Shown here: positions 1 to 12,696 of the stretch, in pieces
Layout: each line of letters starts with the position of its first letter
Position numbering within the stretch: position 1 is the first letter of the stretch
Assembly: GCA_009731375.1 (NCBI GenBank)
Contig: BJOX01000222.1
Coordinates: forward strand, 265,114-329,113
DNA length: 64,000 nucleotides
Reading direction: 5' to 3'
From: Paulinella micropora
Taxonomy: Eukaryota; Cercozoa; Imbricatea; Euglyphida
Notes under the pieces: generated by a model
The model's input: the letters and a program-made list of their open reading frames with translations, nothing else
The model's database searches: none
Told to the model about the DNA's origin: nothing
Position numbers and translations under genes: made by a program

Positions 1-19
1 TATTATTATTATTATTATT

Positions 20-1060
20 CTGGAGGGGTGCACAAGATGGCACTCCATGGGAAGAGGAGGTGGTTGGGCCTCTCCCCACGAAGGTGACCGCTTGGGGAGG
101 GCGGTCACCGGGATATACGCAACTCTTAACTGGGCATTTACTCAGTAGGGGTTCGGCCAGGCAGGTTGTGGGGTTGTCTGTTGGATTGTTGGTTGGCTCG
201 TTTTTCTTGGCTGTTGGTTTGGGTCTGGTTTCCTGGTTAGCCCATTTTCGCCGAATTTCCTGCCGAGTAAATGCCTGGGGGCTTCCAGTTCCGGTTTGGT
301 GATCTTGTTGAGGTGAGCATTCGGAGGAAACAGTACCGAGATGGGTTGAAGATAGGATTCACATTGAGCCGAGATGGGGCCGAGTTGACCTGTTCCAACT
401 CGGCTCCATCTCGGCTCAATGTGAATCCTATCTTCAACCCATCTCGGTACTGTTTCCTCCCAATGCTCACCTCAACATCCTATCTTCATCCTATCTGGGT
501 TTTGTCTCCTCCCTATCTTCGCTTCTTCGGGGTTGCCTAACTGGAATACATGATGACGCGCACGTTGGAGAGGGGCTTCAGTCAGTCCCAATGCCTTGCC
601 AGTGCCTTGCTGCGTTGCCGTGCCTGGCCCCATGCATTCACCCTCCACCGTTGCATTTCTAACTGAGCAGCTTCGGCTGGGATTACTATACTTGTCTGTA
701 AGACCCTATAGGTACCGCTAGGTTCGCGCCTTCTATACCCACGTGGGGGAAGGAGTTTCAGCGGCACACCGTCCGATCTGGCTCCACTCGGGGACACCCG
801 TACCTCATGATGTGTTTTGTCAGGAGCAGCTGAAAGTCCATAAGGCATGAGAGTAGAGGCGTTGGCGATGCGATGGAGAGTGTGTGTAGTGCGTGAGGCA
901 GGTTCTGGTGACGCTGGGGGTGCTGGCGGGCGCCCAAGGGCACGAAGCGACGTGGCAGCGTCCAGTGACACCGGCGGAAATGCGTAGTGTGTGTTGCAGA
1001 TACCGCCGATGCTATTTGCATGGACGGGCGCTTTCCTCGGCGTAAAGAGGCGCGGCGGTG
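20..1060 (+). promoter_or_regulatory. LINE-A 5' UTR / putative internal promoter region
   Basis: Non-coding leader between the (TTA)n flank and the first ATG of the ORF. It is conserved with the leader of the second copy (62121-63113) apart from scattered substitutions and one ~52-bp insertion that extends a hairpin. Full-length LINEs normally carry an internal promoter here. No specific promoter element was recognised, so the regulatory role is inferred from position only. Confidence 0.5.
306..477. repeat. Long inverted repeat (82-bp arms, 8-nt loop) in LINE-A leader
   Basis: Positions 306-387 are the reverse complement of 396-477 with about two mismatches, leaving an 8-nt loop at 388-395. 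The RNA would fold into a very stable hairpin. In the second LINE-A copy the equivalent hairpin is only about 41 bp and has more mismatches, because a ~52-bp stretch of the right arm is absent. Confidence 0.9.
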
Positions 1061-4000
1061 ATGGCCAGCGACATTGGCCTACTACTCTCAAGGGATTACA
1101 AATACACGAAGCACGGAGCTACCACTGTGGCCCTTATGGGACAAGGTAGAATCGCCGAAGACCTGGACAATCCCCGTGGGAATGCCTCTTCGACGGGCTC
1201 TGGCCCGATGTCCCAGGATGGGAGGATGAGGGCTCGCGTATATGACGGAATTCCTGAACCACGTGGAGAGGCTATCTTAGCTGCGCCTCATCCTTCCTCC
1301 CCAAACCTGGCACACGGGTCGGCGCTTCAACATAAGGCGAGCGGCGCTATATGGCAGATGGCACCGCCGCCTCGACGGTACCGGCGGGTAGATCGGTACG
1401 ACAAGGACGGGCGTAATCTGATTGTCTGGGGGCTCTCAGAACGCGCCAATCTACAGGAGATCGCCTCCAAAATGAGCGGTCTTGGTCTGGTGGTCCCGGT
1501 AATGGAGTGGCAAGGCCAGCGAATGTCTCGTCACCTGGAGCTGGTCTACGAGGACGATGACAGCAGGCAGACGGCGTTGCAGCAACTCAAACATCTCAAA
1601 TTCTTCGGCAGAGGGGTCAATGTGGCCCTTGGGCGCAGGTTCAGGGACAGGGAACGTGTCCGAAGGCTTATTCGCATCCATCTGCGTGGGGAAGCGGCGG
1701 TCCGGAAGGAGGAAGCTGCGACGGGATATTGCGTCTTGCCTCTGCATGAAGAACGTGTTGATGATGTGCAGGTGGTGTCTTCGGAATTGGCTGCCGATGC
1801 ACCTGAGTGTGTGTCTGAGTGTGCTGATGTGCAGGTGGTGCCCCTGCCTTCGGCGGCCAGTGCAGTGGGGGACCAACCTGCGCAAGCACCTGCAGAGGGG
1901 GGCAGCACGAGGGCGGAAGCCAAGCGCGGCCGTCGGGTCCGGAAACGAGCCAAGAAGCACCGCTCCAAGCAGTTCGATACCGGCTTCAAGCTACTCGTCG
2001 CGAGTCACAACTGGCAGGGTAAAACGGGATACGACAACGTAGGCACGGCGGAATGGGCATCATTCTACAAGCACGAGGGCTGGCTAGTCATCGGGGCTCA
2101 GGAGCACCGCATGGGCAAGAAGCAACTTTCCAAATGCAGCCTGGATGGATTCCGGATTTTTGGAAAACCTGCGGAGGTCAGCGAGAAAAATCGCTGCAAG
2201 GGTGGGGTTCTATTCGCGGTGGCTAACTTCCTTGGTCCGTATTGCAACCTGGTGTCAGCCCCCGTCGACCACCGGCAGCAAGTGTGGCTGCGTATCGCCT
2301 CGGGTGTTACCGGCGCTCAGGATATCTATGTGGGCAACGGCTACTTTCCCCAGGAAACGCAGGAAGAAGAGTCGTCAGAGGCGTATGCGGCCTGGCAGGC
2401 AGCTATAGCTTTTTTTGGAGCCAAAGGTCTTGTGGTCACGGTGGCGGATGCCAACGCGAAGCTCGGGCCGGCATGCAGCCGAAAAGAGGAGGGCATCGTC
2501 GGTCAGCACGGGGAGGTCGATGATAAGGGAGCACCGGTACGTTCGGAGAACGGCAAGAGACTCGCGGCTGTCCTCGTCGCTACGGGCCTGCGAAATCTGA
2601 GCGGCTTCTCGTGCCCAGTGGAAGGGTCCTACTGGTGGTCCCGGCGTGAGCAGCGCGGCATGGGCACAGGCAAGCACCTCCTCGATTACATCTGCGCGTC
2701 GCCTGGCTTGGCATCTGGAGCAAAGTTCGGAGTATGCGAAGATGATCTTGATACGGACCACAAGGCAGTATGGGCCGAACTGACGTGGAGCGGCCAGCGC
2801 CGGCCAAAGCGGGCTGCGAAACCTTACAGGTCCTTTCGTGTTGATAAGCTTATTGGTGCTGGTGTCTCGGGTAATGATCACGCTGCGAAGCAAGCGCTGG
2901 ATTATCTACGCGACAAGTTCGATGACGTATTCCAGCATTGCCTACAGAAGCTTGGAGTGCATCAGCTGCCTGAGCTTGACCTATCGGGTGGTGCCGACAG
3001 CCAACGGGTGGTAGATGACGTCACCGAGCGAGTGGCGCAGTCCTTCCGAATGGCGGCGCACCGGGTCCTTGGCTCCAGATGTATACGACCCCGTTTCACC
3101 AACAATTGGTTCGACGGGGAGCTAAAGGAGCTCATTCAGCAGCGCCGGGAGGCCTACGCAGCATACAGGAGGGATGAATCGAATGCGGAAGCCCGTCTGA
3201 ATTGGCTACGGCTCCGCAAGCAAATTCGGAAGGCAACTCGGGCCAAGAAGTCCGCCTCCTTCAAGCAAGTGCAGGAAGAAGCGGTCAAATGTCAACGCGA
3301 GCAATCCTCAAAGCGCTTTTGGCTACTCGCGAAGCGGCTTGGCGGGGCACGCAGAACGAAGGTCTCCGCGCCGGTGCAAAGGGAGGATGGCTCACTGGCG
3401 TGTACGCTGCCGGAAAAGGTCGCTCGGTGGGAGGAATTTCGGAAAAATTCGGTGAAGCCACGGGAAAATCCGGCAAGTGCGGCTGTTGTGGTGGAGTGCT
3501 GTGCAGAAGCAGGCTCGCTGGAGTGGGAGGAAGCCGAAGCTAAGCGGCAGTTCCACTGGAACGATCGCTTCAGAGATGAGGTGGCCCGGGCTATGAAGGA
3601 GCACGAAGTAGGTGAAGACACTTGCGAAGAGCTGGACAAGCCGTTCACGCAAGAGGAGGTCCTTGCAAGGCAACGTGCCCTGAATAACCACAAAGCTTGT
3701 GGCGAGGACAAAGTGAAGAACGAGATGCTCAAGTATGGCGGCGCCTACATCAATGGCTACTTAACGCAGTACTTCAACTGGATTCGAGAAGCCGAGAGGA
3801 CTCCAAAAGCTTGGGGCAAGGGAATCATCGTCAATATCCCCAAGGGTGGGGATCCTACGGATCCTGACAACTGGAGGGATATCTCGATTATTAGTTGCCT
3901 TGGTAAGCTGTATCTGTCCTTATTAGCTACTCGTCTAACGCTCTTCGTGGATGGCCCGGATAAGCTACGTCCAGAGCAGGGAGGCTTCCGCCCGGGGCGT

Positions 4001-4768
4001 CGCACTACGGATCAGGTCTTTACCCTTTGGCGGAGGTTGAAGGGGCGTCAGCTGCAGAAGCGGGAGTCGTACGTCCTGTTCGTCGATCTACGCAAGGCTT
4101 TCCCGTCTGTTTGGAGAGATGGCCTATTTGAGAGGCTCTGGAAGCTGGGTGTAAGGGGCAAGTTCTGGCGCACGCTACGCAGGTGCTACGAGCAGACTTC
4201 GTCGCAAGTGCTAGTTGCACTCACCCCCGAAGTACTGGAGGGTAACAGGGGTCCCCTCTCTCTCCCACACTCTTCAAAGTCTTTATGGATGAGCTTTGTG
4301 ATCGGCTGGCGAGTGCCCTCAAAGATCACGGATGTGAAGCGGCTGAACGACATCAAGGCACTTCTATACGCGGACGACGTGGCTCTCATCGCTCACAGTC
4401 GCACCGAGCTCCAGAAGATGGTCAATGTTGTGGCCAAGTTCGCGGAAGATTACCGGCTGGAAGTCAACTTGAAGCCCGGCAAGACGGAAATCATGCCCAT
4501 TTACACGTCGAGCAAGGCGAAACGACCAAGTATCAGGGAGCGAGGTGAGCCCGTGGTGTGGTTTCGCGGCCAGAAGCTTTGTGTCACCAGTCAGTACAAG
4601 TACCTGGGAGTGGTTATCACCGACGACCTGAAGTGGAAGGAGCAGGCCCTGCGGGCTACGCGTGTCACTGAAGTCGCCACCGCAGGTTGGTACTCTTTGT
4701 GGTGTGCAGGTGAGATACAAGCTAGGTATCGTTCATGTGCTGGAATCAACTTGTGGGAGCCAAGCTGA
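1061..4768 (+). CDS. LINE-A polyprotein, N-terminal part: RNA-binding-like domain, APE endonuclease, reverse transcriptase
   Basis: The protein nicks target DNA and copies element RNA at the nick (target-primed reverse transcription). I start it at the ATG at 1061; an adjacent GTG is not needed. Residues ~118-210 (NLIVWGL to RDRERVRRL) resemble RRM-like domains of LINE ORF1 proteins. A basic linker (RKRAKKHRSKQ) follows. Residues ~312-575 are an exonuclease-endonuclease-phosphatase fold with N317, the E348 of GAQEH, D463/N465 of VADANAKLG and the D566-H567 pair of DTDHKAVW. Reverse transcriptase motifs are NNHKACGEDK, GFRPGRRTTDQ, FVDLRKAF (catalytic D1009) and YADDVAL (D1105-D1106). Between them, an extra CT dinucleotide near 4254-4264 and an extra base near 4331 together shift the frame and then restore it, scrambling the GxLSPTLF-type motif. 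The frame stops at TGA 4766-4768, after further indels near 4705-4755, so this is a damaged gene. Confidence 0.9.
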   Translation: MASDIGLLLSRDYKYTKHGATTVALMGQGRIAEDLDNPRGNASSTGSGPMSQDGRMRARVYDGIPEPRGEAILAAPHPSSPNLAHGSALQHKASGAIWQMAPPPRRYRRVDRYDKDGRNLIVWGLSERANLQEIASKMSGLGLVVPVMEWQGQRMSRHLELVYEDDDSRQTALQQLKHLKFFGRGVNVALGRRFRDRERVRRLIRIHLRGEAAVRKEEAATGYCVLPLHEERVDDVQVVSSELAADAPECVSECADVQVVPLPSAASAVGDQPAQAPAEGGSTRAEAKRGRRVRKRAKKHRSKQFDTGFKLLVASHNWQGKTGYDNVGTAEWASFYKHEGWLVIGAQEHRMGKKQLSKCSLDGFRIFGKPAEVSEKNRCKGGVLFAVANFLGPYCNLVSAPVDHRQQVWLRIASGVTGAQDIYVGNGYFPQETQEEESSEAYAAWQAAIAFFGAKGLVVTVADANAKLGPACSRKEEGIVGQHGEVDDKGAPVRSENGKRLAAVLVATGLRNLSGFSCPVEGSYWWSRREQRGMGTGKHLLDYICASPGLASGAKFGVCEDDLDTDHKAVWAELTWSGQRRPKRAAKPYRSFRVDKLIGAGVSGNDHAAKQALDYLRDKFDDVFQHCLQKLGVHQLPELDLSGGADSQRVVDDVTERVAQSFRMAAHRVLGSRCIRPRFTNNWFDGELKELIQQRREAYAAYRRDESNAEARLNWLRLRKQIRKATRAKKSASFKQVQEEAVKCQREQSSKRFWLLAKRLGGARRTKVSAPVQREDGSLACTLPEKVARWEEFRKNSVKPRENPASAAVVVECCAEAGSLEWEEAEAKRQFHWNDRFRDEVARAMKEHEVGEDTCEELDKPFTQEEVLARQRALNNHKACGEDKVKNEMLKYGGAYINGYLTQYFNWIREAERTPKAWGKGIIVNIPKGGDPTDPDNWRDISIISCLGKLYLSLLATRLTLFVDGPDKLRPEQGGFRPGRRTTDQVFTLWRRLKGRQLQKRESYVLFVDLRKAFPSVWRDGLFERLWKLGVRGKFWRTLRRCYEQTSSQVLVALTPEVLEGNRGPLSLPHSSKSLWMSFVIGWRVPSKITDVKRLNDIKALLYADDVALIAHSRTELQKMVNVVAKFAEDYRLEVNLKPGKTEIMPIYTSSKAKRPSIRERGEPVVWFRGQKLCVTSQYKYLGVVITDDLKWKEQALRATRVTEVATAGWYSLWCAGEIQARYRSCAGINLWEPS

Positions 4769-6126
4769 AGTACGCCTTCGATGTCTGGCGTGCCCCCGTA
4801 TCGCAGCTCACCAAGCTGGAGGCAGCAATGCTGCGCCCCATGAGTATGATTTTCGGCATCAGCCCTAAGACAAGCAAGTGGATTACACTCTTTCTGGCGC
4901 GCTCTTTGAGTGCGGAGCGTTTGCGGCGGGCGGCGCAACTGAAGTTCTATGGACGGCTGCGTGTTCTACCGGAGGAGCGATTCTACCGGAGGACTGCGGA
5001 GGCCGAAGGCGCTATCAGTGGCTCAATGGATCTACAACAAGGGCTTCAGGAGCTTCTAAATAGCTCAGAGAAGGACCTCGAGGGTTGGAGTTCGACTGTG
5101 GACAAGTGGGCCCTTCAGCAGGACGTCAAGATGGTGCAGCAACTGATGTGGGACAAGCGAGAGGCAGGCAGCGATCTTACTGATGGCCTGCGAGTCATCC
5201 TAAGACAAGTCTTTGGAACTAAGGAGTTCCCAAGATGGGTAGCCCTTGATGATGCGCATTATAATCTGCTTCGGAGAAGGTTGCTCAGCTGCAACAACCG
5301 CCTTCGGTTGTACCGCAGCAAGTTGGTCAGTGGCATGTCCCCTCGCTGCTTCTGTTGTCATGATGATGTCAATGAGTCCCTTGCGCACTTCTTATGGGAT
5401 TGCCCCATGCATGAGGGGAGACGTAAGCAGCTGTTGCTGAGTATGCAGAGGCTCGGTGGCATGGCTGTGGGGGGTGCTGAGGGGGATGGAGGGAGTGAGG
5501 AGGGTGGTGAGGTCGTAGGCGGTGAGGTTGTGGTGGAGGATGTGTTGCTTGGGCGGGAGCGGGAGGGCTCTGTGCGGCAGGGTTGGGATGATATGTCGCC
5601 TGTGGATCAATCACGATTGTTTTTTAAGTTTTTTCAGGGGAAGTCGCGCTTCCGCAGTAACTTTAGGCTTGCTGCGTTGTTAGGGGTTACAGCGTTGCGT
5701 CCCCCTCCAAAGTTGGATGTGTTGTTTGGATCATATGTGTCTGAGTGTTGGTCTGCTAGGGAGGGTAAAAGGGAGGAGCTTGGGGTGGAGGATGGGGGCG
5801 AGGAGGTGATTGACCTCACTGAGGTTCCATCAGCTTCTGTCCCACCCTCTCCCCCAAGTGACGTTGATGTTGCGCGGCGCGGCCGTCCGCGCAGTGTGGA
5901 CGTCCTGGCTAGAGAGAGGGGTTCGGGAGCGCAGCGTAGTGTCTCCGAGTTCTTCTCTTCAGCTAACACCCTCGCATCTAGCTCTTCATGCACTTCACAG
6001 CCCCCATCTGCCCCTGCTGTTGCTGTTGCTGCTATGTCTGTTTGGTGTTCTGACAATGCGTTGGGATCGGCTGACCCCGGTGACCGAATGGAGGCACATG
6101 TCCAGGATCTGGATCTGATGCTATAG
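4735..6126 (+). CDS. LINE-A polyprotein, C-terminal part with CCHC zinc knuckle (frameshifted from upstream ORF)
   Basis: This frame continues the reverse transcriptase thumb/C-terminal region after a frameshift; the ATG at 4735 is only the first methionine in frame, not a real start. GAKLKYAFDVWRAP corresponds to the post-RT region of LINE proteins. C205-x2-C208-x9-H218-x4-C223 (5347-5403) is a CCHC knuckle typical of LINE C-termini and probably binds nucleic acid. The last ~150 residues are acidic, serine/proline-rich and low in conserved features. The stop is TAG at 6124-6126, only 12 nt before the (TTA)n tail, so the 3' UTR is extremely short. Before the indels the whole product would have been about 1,690 residues. 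Confidence 0.85.
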   Translation: MCWNQLVGAKLKYAFDVWRAPVSQLTKLEAAMLRPMSMIFGISPKTSKWITLFLARSLSAERLRRAAQLKFYGRLRVLPEERFYRRTAEAEGAISGSMDLQQGLQELLNSSEKDLEGWSSTVDKWALQQDVKMVQQLMWDKREAGSDLTDGLRVILRQVFGTKEFPRWVALDDAHYNLLRRRLLSCNNRLRLYRSKLVSGMSPRCFCCHDDVNESLAHFLWDCPMHEGRRKQLLLSMQRLGGMAVGGAEGDGGSEEGGEVVGGEVVVEDVLLGREREGSVRQGWDDMSPVDQSRLFFKFFQGKSRFRSNFRLAALLGVTALRPPPKLDVLFGSYVSECWSAREGKREELGVEDGGEEVIDLTEVPSASVPPSPPSDVDVARRGRPRSVDVLARERGSGAQRSVSEFFSSANTLASSSSCTSQPPSAPAVAVAAMSVWCSDNALGSADPGDRMEAHVQDLDLML

Positions 6127-6138
6127 TCTGAGGAAGCC

Positions 6139-6195
<57 letters not shown>

Positions 6196-6397
6196 CATTA
6201 TTATTATTATTATCATCATCATCATCATCATACATACATACATACATACATACATACATGCATACATACATATATGTCCGTTCTTGTTGTTTATTTTTTC
6301 CTAAGGTTGGGCGACAGGCATAGGAGGGGTAGGCCTGTTGTGTATTGGAACTACCCCTGCAACTGGTGCGTGCTCTCTCTCTCTCTCTCTCTCTCTC

Positions 6398-6470
<73 letters not shown>

Positions 6471-6574
6471 GTTATATTATTATTATTATTATTATTATTA
6501 TCATTATTATTATCATTATTATCATCATCATCATCATCATCATGCATACCATATAGAAGTGGTGTGTGTGTGTG

Positions 6575-6575
<1 letters not shown>
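6139..6575. repeat. (TTA)n, (CATA)n, (CT)n and (ATC)n microsatellite block
   Basis: Begins as the (TTA)n tail of LINE-A, then ATC and CATA repeats. A ~110-bp unique stretch at 6262-6373 is followed by (CT)n and about 150 bp of TTA/ATC repeats. Open frames here are repeat artefacts. Confidence 0.9.
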
Positions 6576-7975
<1,400 letters not shown>

Positions 7976-7989
7976 TTCTCACCTACACT

Positions 7990-8058
7990 CAGGTCTCTGC
8001 ATACATACATACATACATACATACATACATGCATACATATAATTGTATATATACACAC

Positions 8059-8095
<37 letters not shown>

Positions 8096-8260
8096 TACAC
8101 TTACACATTTCCATACCCATACCCATACACATACACATACACATACGCATACACATACACATACACTTACACTTACACGTACCCATATCCATACACATAC
8201 ACATACATGCACATGCACATACACATGCGCATGCACATACACATACACGTACACATATAC

Positions 8261-8301
<41 letters not shown>

Positions 8302-8520
8302 TACACATACACATACACTTACACATACACTTACACATACACTTACACATACCCATACCCATACACATACACATACATGCACATGCACATACACATGCGC
8401 ATGCACATACACATACACATACACATATACATACACATACATACACATACACATACACATACACATACAGATACACATACACATACACACACGCACGCAC
8501 ACACACACACACACACACAA
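7990..8520. repeat. (CATACA)n hexanucleotide array
   Basis: About 0.5 kb of CATACA repeats with TTACAC, CATGCA and CCATAC variants, following a short (CATA)n. No coding content. Confidence 0.9.
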
Positions 8521-8550
8521 TACACAACACATACACACACACATACACAC

Positions 8551-8584
<34 letters not shown>

Positions 8585-9880
8585 CACACACAACACACAC
8601 ACACACACAATACATATTACACAACACACAACACACACACAATACATAATACACAATACATAATACACAACACACACACACAACACATAAATACACAATA
8701 CATAATACACAACACATACAACACACAATACATAATACATAATACATAATACACACTACACACAACACACAATACATAATACACAATACATAATACACAC
8801 AACACACACACACAATACAATACATAATACACACTACACACACACAATCACACAATACATAATACATAATACATAATACACACTACACACAACACACAAT
8901 ACATAATACACAATACATAATACACACTACACACACACACACACACACATACAATACATAGTACATAATACATAATACACACAACACACAATACATAATA
9001 CACAATACTACACAATACACAATACATAATACACAATACACAACACACACAACATACACACAATGCATAATACACACAACACACACACAGTACATAATAC
9101 ACAATACATAATACACACTACACAACACACAATATATAATACACAATACACACTACACACAACACACAACACACAATAAATAATACACAATACATAATAC
9201 ACACTACACACAACACACAATACAAATACACAATACATAATACACACTACACACAACACACAATACATAATACACAATACATAATACACACTACACCCAC
9301 ACAATACATAATTCACAGTACATAATACACACTACACACAACACACAATACATAATACACAATACATAATACACACTACACACAACACACAATACATAAT
9401 ACACAATACATAATACACACAACACACAACACAATACATAATACACAGTACATGATACACACAATACATAACACACAATACATAATACACACTACATACA
9501 ACACACAATACATAATACACACTACACGCACACACACACAATATATATTTCTAATACATAATACATAATACACACTACACACTACACACACAATACATAA
9601 TACATAATACACACTACACAACACACAATACATAATACACAATACATAATACACACTACACACAATACATAATACATAATACATAATACACATAACACAC
9701 ACACAATACGTAATACATAATACACACTACACCACACAATACATAATACATAATACATAATGCATAATACACACACAACACACAATACATAATACAAAGT
9801 ACATAATACACACTACACACACACACACACACACACAATACATAATACATAATACACACTACACAACACACAATACAGGT
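8520..9880. repeat. Degenerate minisatellite of ACAATACATAATACACAC type
   Basis: About 1.35 kb of A/C-rich repeats in which AATACATAATACAC alternates with CACTACACACAACAC in irregular order. The strand is almost free of G for more than 1 kb. No coding content. Confidence 0.9.
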
Positions 9881-10068
9881 GTGCAAGCCGCTGAAACAAT
9901 ATATATATATGCATATATATATATATTATATATATATATATGTACATATATATATATGTGTGTATATATACAAATACACACACACACACATACACACTAC
10001 ACGCACACACAATACATAATACACAATACACACTACACAACACACAATACAGGTGTGCAAGCCGCTGA

Positions 10069-10141
<73 letters not shown>

Positions 10142-10236
10142 TACACACACACACACATATATGTATAAATATAGGGGACGGGTGAGGGCTGATAACCCTT
10201 ACTGACATTCGAATACGTCAAAATACCCCCCCCCCC
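9875..10236. repeat. Duplicated GGTGTGCAAGCCGCTGAAAC unit with (TA)n
   Basis: The sequence GGTGTGCAAGCCGCTGAAAC occurs twice (about 9878 and 10052), each followed by (TA)n. The block ends in a short unique stretch and a C homopolymer that runs into an assembly gap. Confidence 0.8.
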
Positions 10237-10441
10237 NNNNNNNNNNNNNNNNNNNNNNNNNNNNNNNNNNNNNNNNNNNNNNNNNNNNNNNNNNNNNNNN
10301 NNNNNNNNNNNNNNNNNNNNNNNNNNNNNNNNNNNNNNNNNNNNNNNNNNNNNNNNNNNNNNNNNNNNNNNNNNNNNNNNNNNNNNNNNNNNNNNNNNNN
10401 NNNNNNNNNNNNNNNNNNNNNNNNNNNNNNNNNNNNNNNNN
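10237..10441. other. Assembly gap (205 N) between C homopolymers
   Basis: Unknown bases flanked by poly-C on both sides, so the missing DNA is probably a long C tract. Confidence 0.95.
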
Positions 10442-10646
10442 CCAAAACCCCCCCCCCCCCCCCACCCCCCCTATATATATAAAACTTTTATTTATATATA
10501 TACATATATGTATGCAGATACAATGCATAATACACATCTGCATAACTCGACATCACACTATACACAGCACACAATCCATAATACACTATACATAATACAC
10601 ACTACACACTACACACAACACACAATCCCGTAACCACACTACAACA

Positions 10647-10692
<46 letters not shown>

Positions 10693-10733
10693 ATAAAATA
10701 ATAATAATAATAATGATAATAATAATAATAATG

Positions 10734-10781
<48 letters not shown>

Positions 10782-10787
10782 GTAATA

Positions 10788-10841
<54 letters not shown>

Positions 10842-10844
10842 GTA

Positions 10845-10908
<64 letters not shown>

Positions 10909-10970
10909 AATACGAATAATAATAATAATGATAACAAAATTCAGGTGTATACGCCACTTAAACGAGTGTC

Positions 10971-11066
<96 letters not shown>

Positions 11067-11137
11067 CATTGTTATTATTATTACTATTATTATTATTATT
11101 ATTATTATTAGTAGTAGTAGTAGTAGTAGTAGTAGTA
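10442..11137. repeat. (C)n, (CTA)n, (TAA)n/(TTA)n microsatellites with one short S1 repeat
   Basis: After poly-C and ~130 bp of mixed sequence come CTA repeats, then TAA repeats to about 10940. The S1 unit (GGTGTATACGCCACTTAAAC core) lies at 10938-10977, followed by TTA and GTA repeats. S1 recurs near 11570, 12114 and 12227, always beside (TTA)n. Confidence 0.85.
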
Positions 11138-11550
11138 TTCAGCCCAATGGCCTCAAGGCGTTAAACTGTGACGCCAACTCATAACCCTTTGGTGGTAGAT
11201 GCTGGGGAGGAGGGTCGTTGCGCGCGTAAAAGATCTTAAACTCCGCATATGCTGGTTGATAGCCCAGGACCCAGCAGACACCAGATTGTTATGGGTGGGG
11301 TTTCGAGGCAGCTCTAGCAACCGCGCTTGGTGTATGCACTTGCACATTCGGTGACGTCTTGCAAGAGGTTGCTGGGACTGCGGAATAACCTCGGCTTAGT
11401 GCAGTCTTGCCCTCAGGAGCTCCATCGGTGGCCCCGATCATCAGGCGAGAGACTGACACGGGGGGGTGGAGGACCTCGAACAAGGGTATTGGAGGCTTAT
11501 GTCCGTTGAGGATATGCCATTAGCTGCATCAGTACGCCTCAGATATAGTA
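11138..11550 (+). mobile_element. Family B, 413-bp TTA-flanked repeat, full copy
   Basis: This 413-bp unit starts TTCAGCCCAATGGCC and ends CAGATATAGTA, with (GTA/TTA)n before it and (TTA)n after it. An almost identical copy lies at 60315-60727 and a 5'-truncated inverted copy at 36826-37031. It carries TGGAGGCTTATGTCC at 11490-11504, matching the 3' tail of LINE-A. TAGCCCAGG at 11260 and TTTCGAGGC some 40 nt later weakly resemble tRNA A and B boxes. It has no long ORF and is probably a non-autonomous element using the LINE-A machinery. Confidence 0.75.
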
Positions 11551-11603
11551 TTATTATTATTATTATCATTAATTCAGGTGTATACGCCACTTAAACGAAT
11601 GTC

Positions 11604-11669
<66 letters not shown>

Positions 11670-11732
11670 TACTATTATTATTATCATTATTGTTATTATT
11701 ATTATTATTATTGTTATCATTATCATTATTAT
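11551..11732. repeat. (TTA)n with an S1 unit
   Basis: TTA repeats with an S1 unit at about 11570-11608 between family B and SINE-A. Confidence 0.9.
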
Positions 11733-12006
11733 AGCATGGACACCGTGATAGCCCAGTGGTCAAGTTCTACCATCTGGGCCCTGTCGCCAGTTCGATTCCC
11801 GTCGGTGCCACCAGTATTTTCATTGAACATACCGGTCTATTTCTGGACCAGTATTTTCATTGAACATACCGGCCCGTCTGGAAGTGTTGGAACTGCCCTT
11901 GCGGGGGTGTCATTAGAGCTTATCGTCAATTCTTCGTACTCCCCTCACGGGTGAGACGATGGAGGCGCATGTGCAGAAATGCATCAGCCATTGACAGAGA
12001 AGCACT
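11733..12006 (+). mobile_element. SINE-A: tRNA-derived short element, TTA-flanked
   Basis: The 5' part contains TAGCCCAGTGG, a perfect match to the pol III A-box consensus, and GTTCGATTCC, a good B box, about 40 nt apart, ending in GGTGCCACCA like a tRNA 3' end. The acceptor and T stems are imperfect, so this is a tRNA relic, not a working tRNA gene. A ~150-nt body and a 3' tail with TGGAGGCGCATGTGC (11960-11974) precede (TTA)n. A CCAGTATTTTCATTGAACAT unit is duplicated inside it. Other copies lie at 36501-36733 and 61822-62090. Pol III transcription is inferred from the boxes. Confidence 0.8.

Positions 12007-12696
<690 letters not shown>

Larger units (their letters stand above)
20..6138 (+). 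mobile_element. LINE-A: non-LTR retrotransposon, near full length, flanked by (TTA)n
   Basis: About 6.1 kb runs from CTGGAGGGGTGC, directly after a (TTA)n tract, to GAGGAAGCC, directly before another (TTA)n tract. It holds a ~1-kb 5' UTR, one long reading frame with RNA-binding-like, APE endonuclease and reverse transcriptase regions, a C-terminal CCHC knuckle and a short 3' tail. There are no long terminal repeats. The start is supported by a second copy that begins with the same bases after (TTA)n at 62121. Small frameshifts in the ORF mean this copy is probably inactive. The clade cannot be fixed without a phylogeny. Confidence 0.9.

Noticed and set aside
582-1091. Minus-strand 169-codon frame in the LINE-A leader
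   Set aside because: It is antisense to the 5' UTR and broken by indels in the second copy, so there is no sign of selection.
11740-11815. Functional tRNA gene (A and B boxes present)
   Set aside because: The stems are imperfect, a ~190-nt body and (TTA)n tail follow, and three copies are dispersed, so it is a SINE head.
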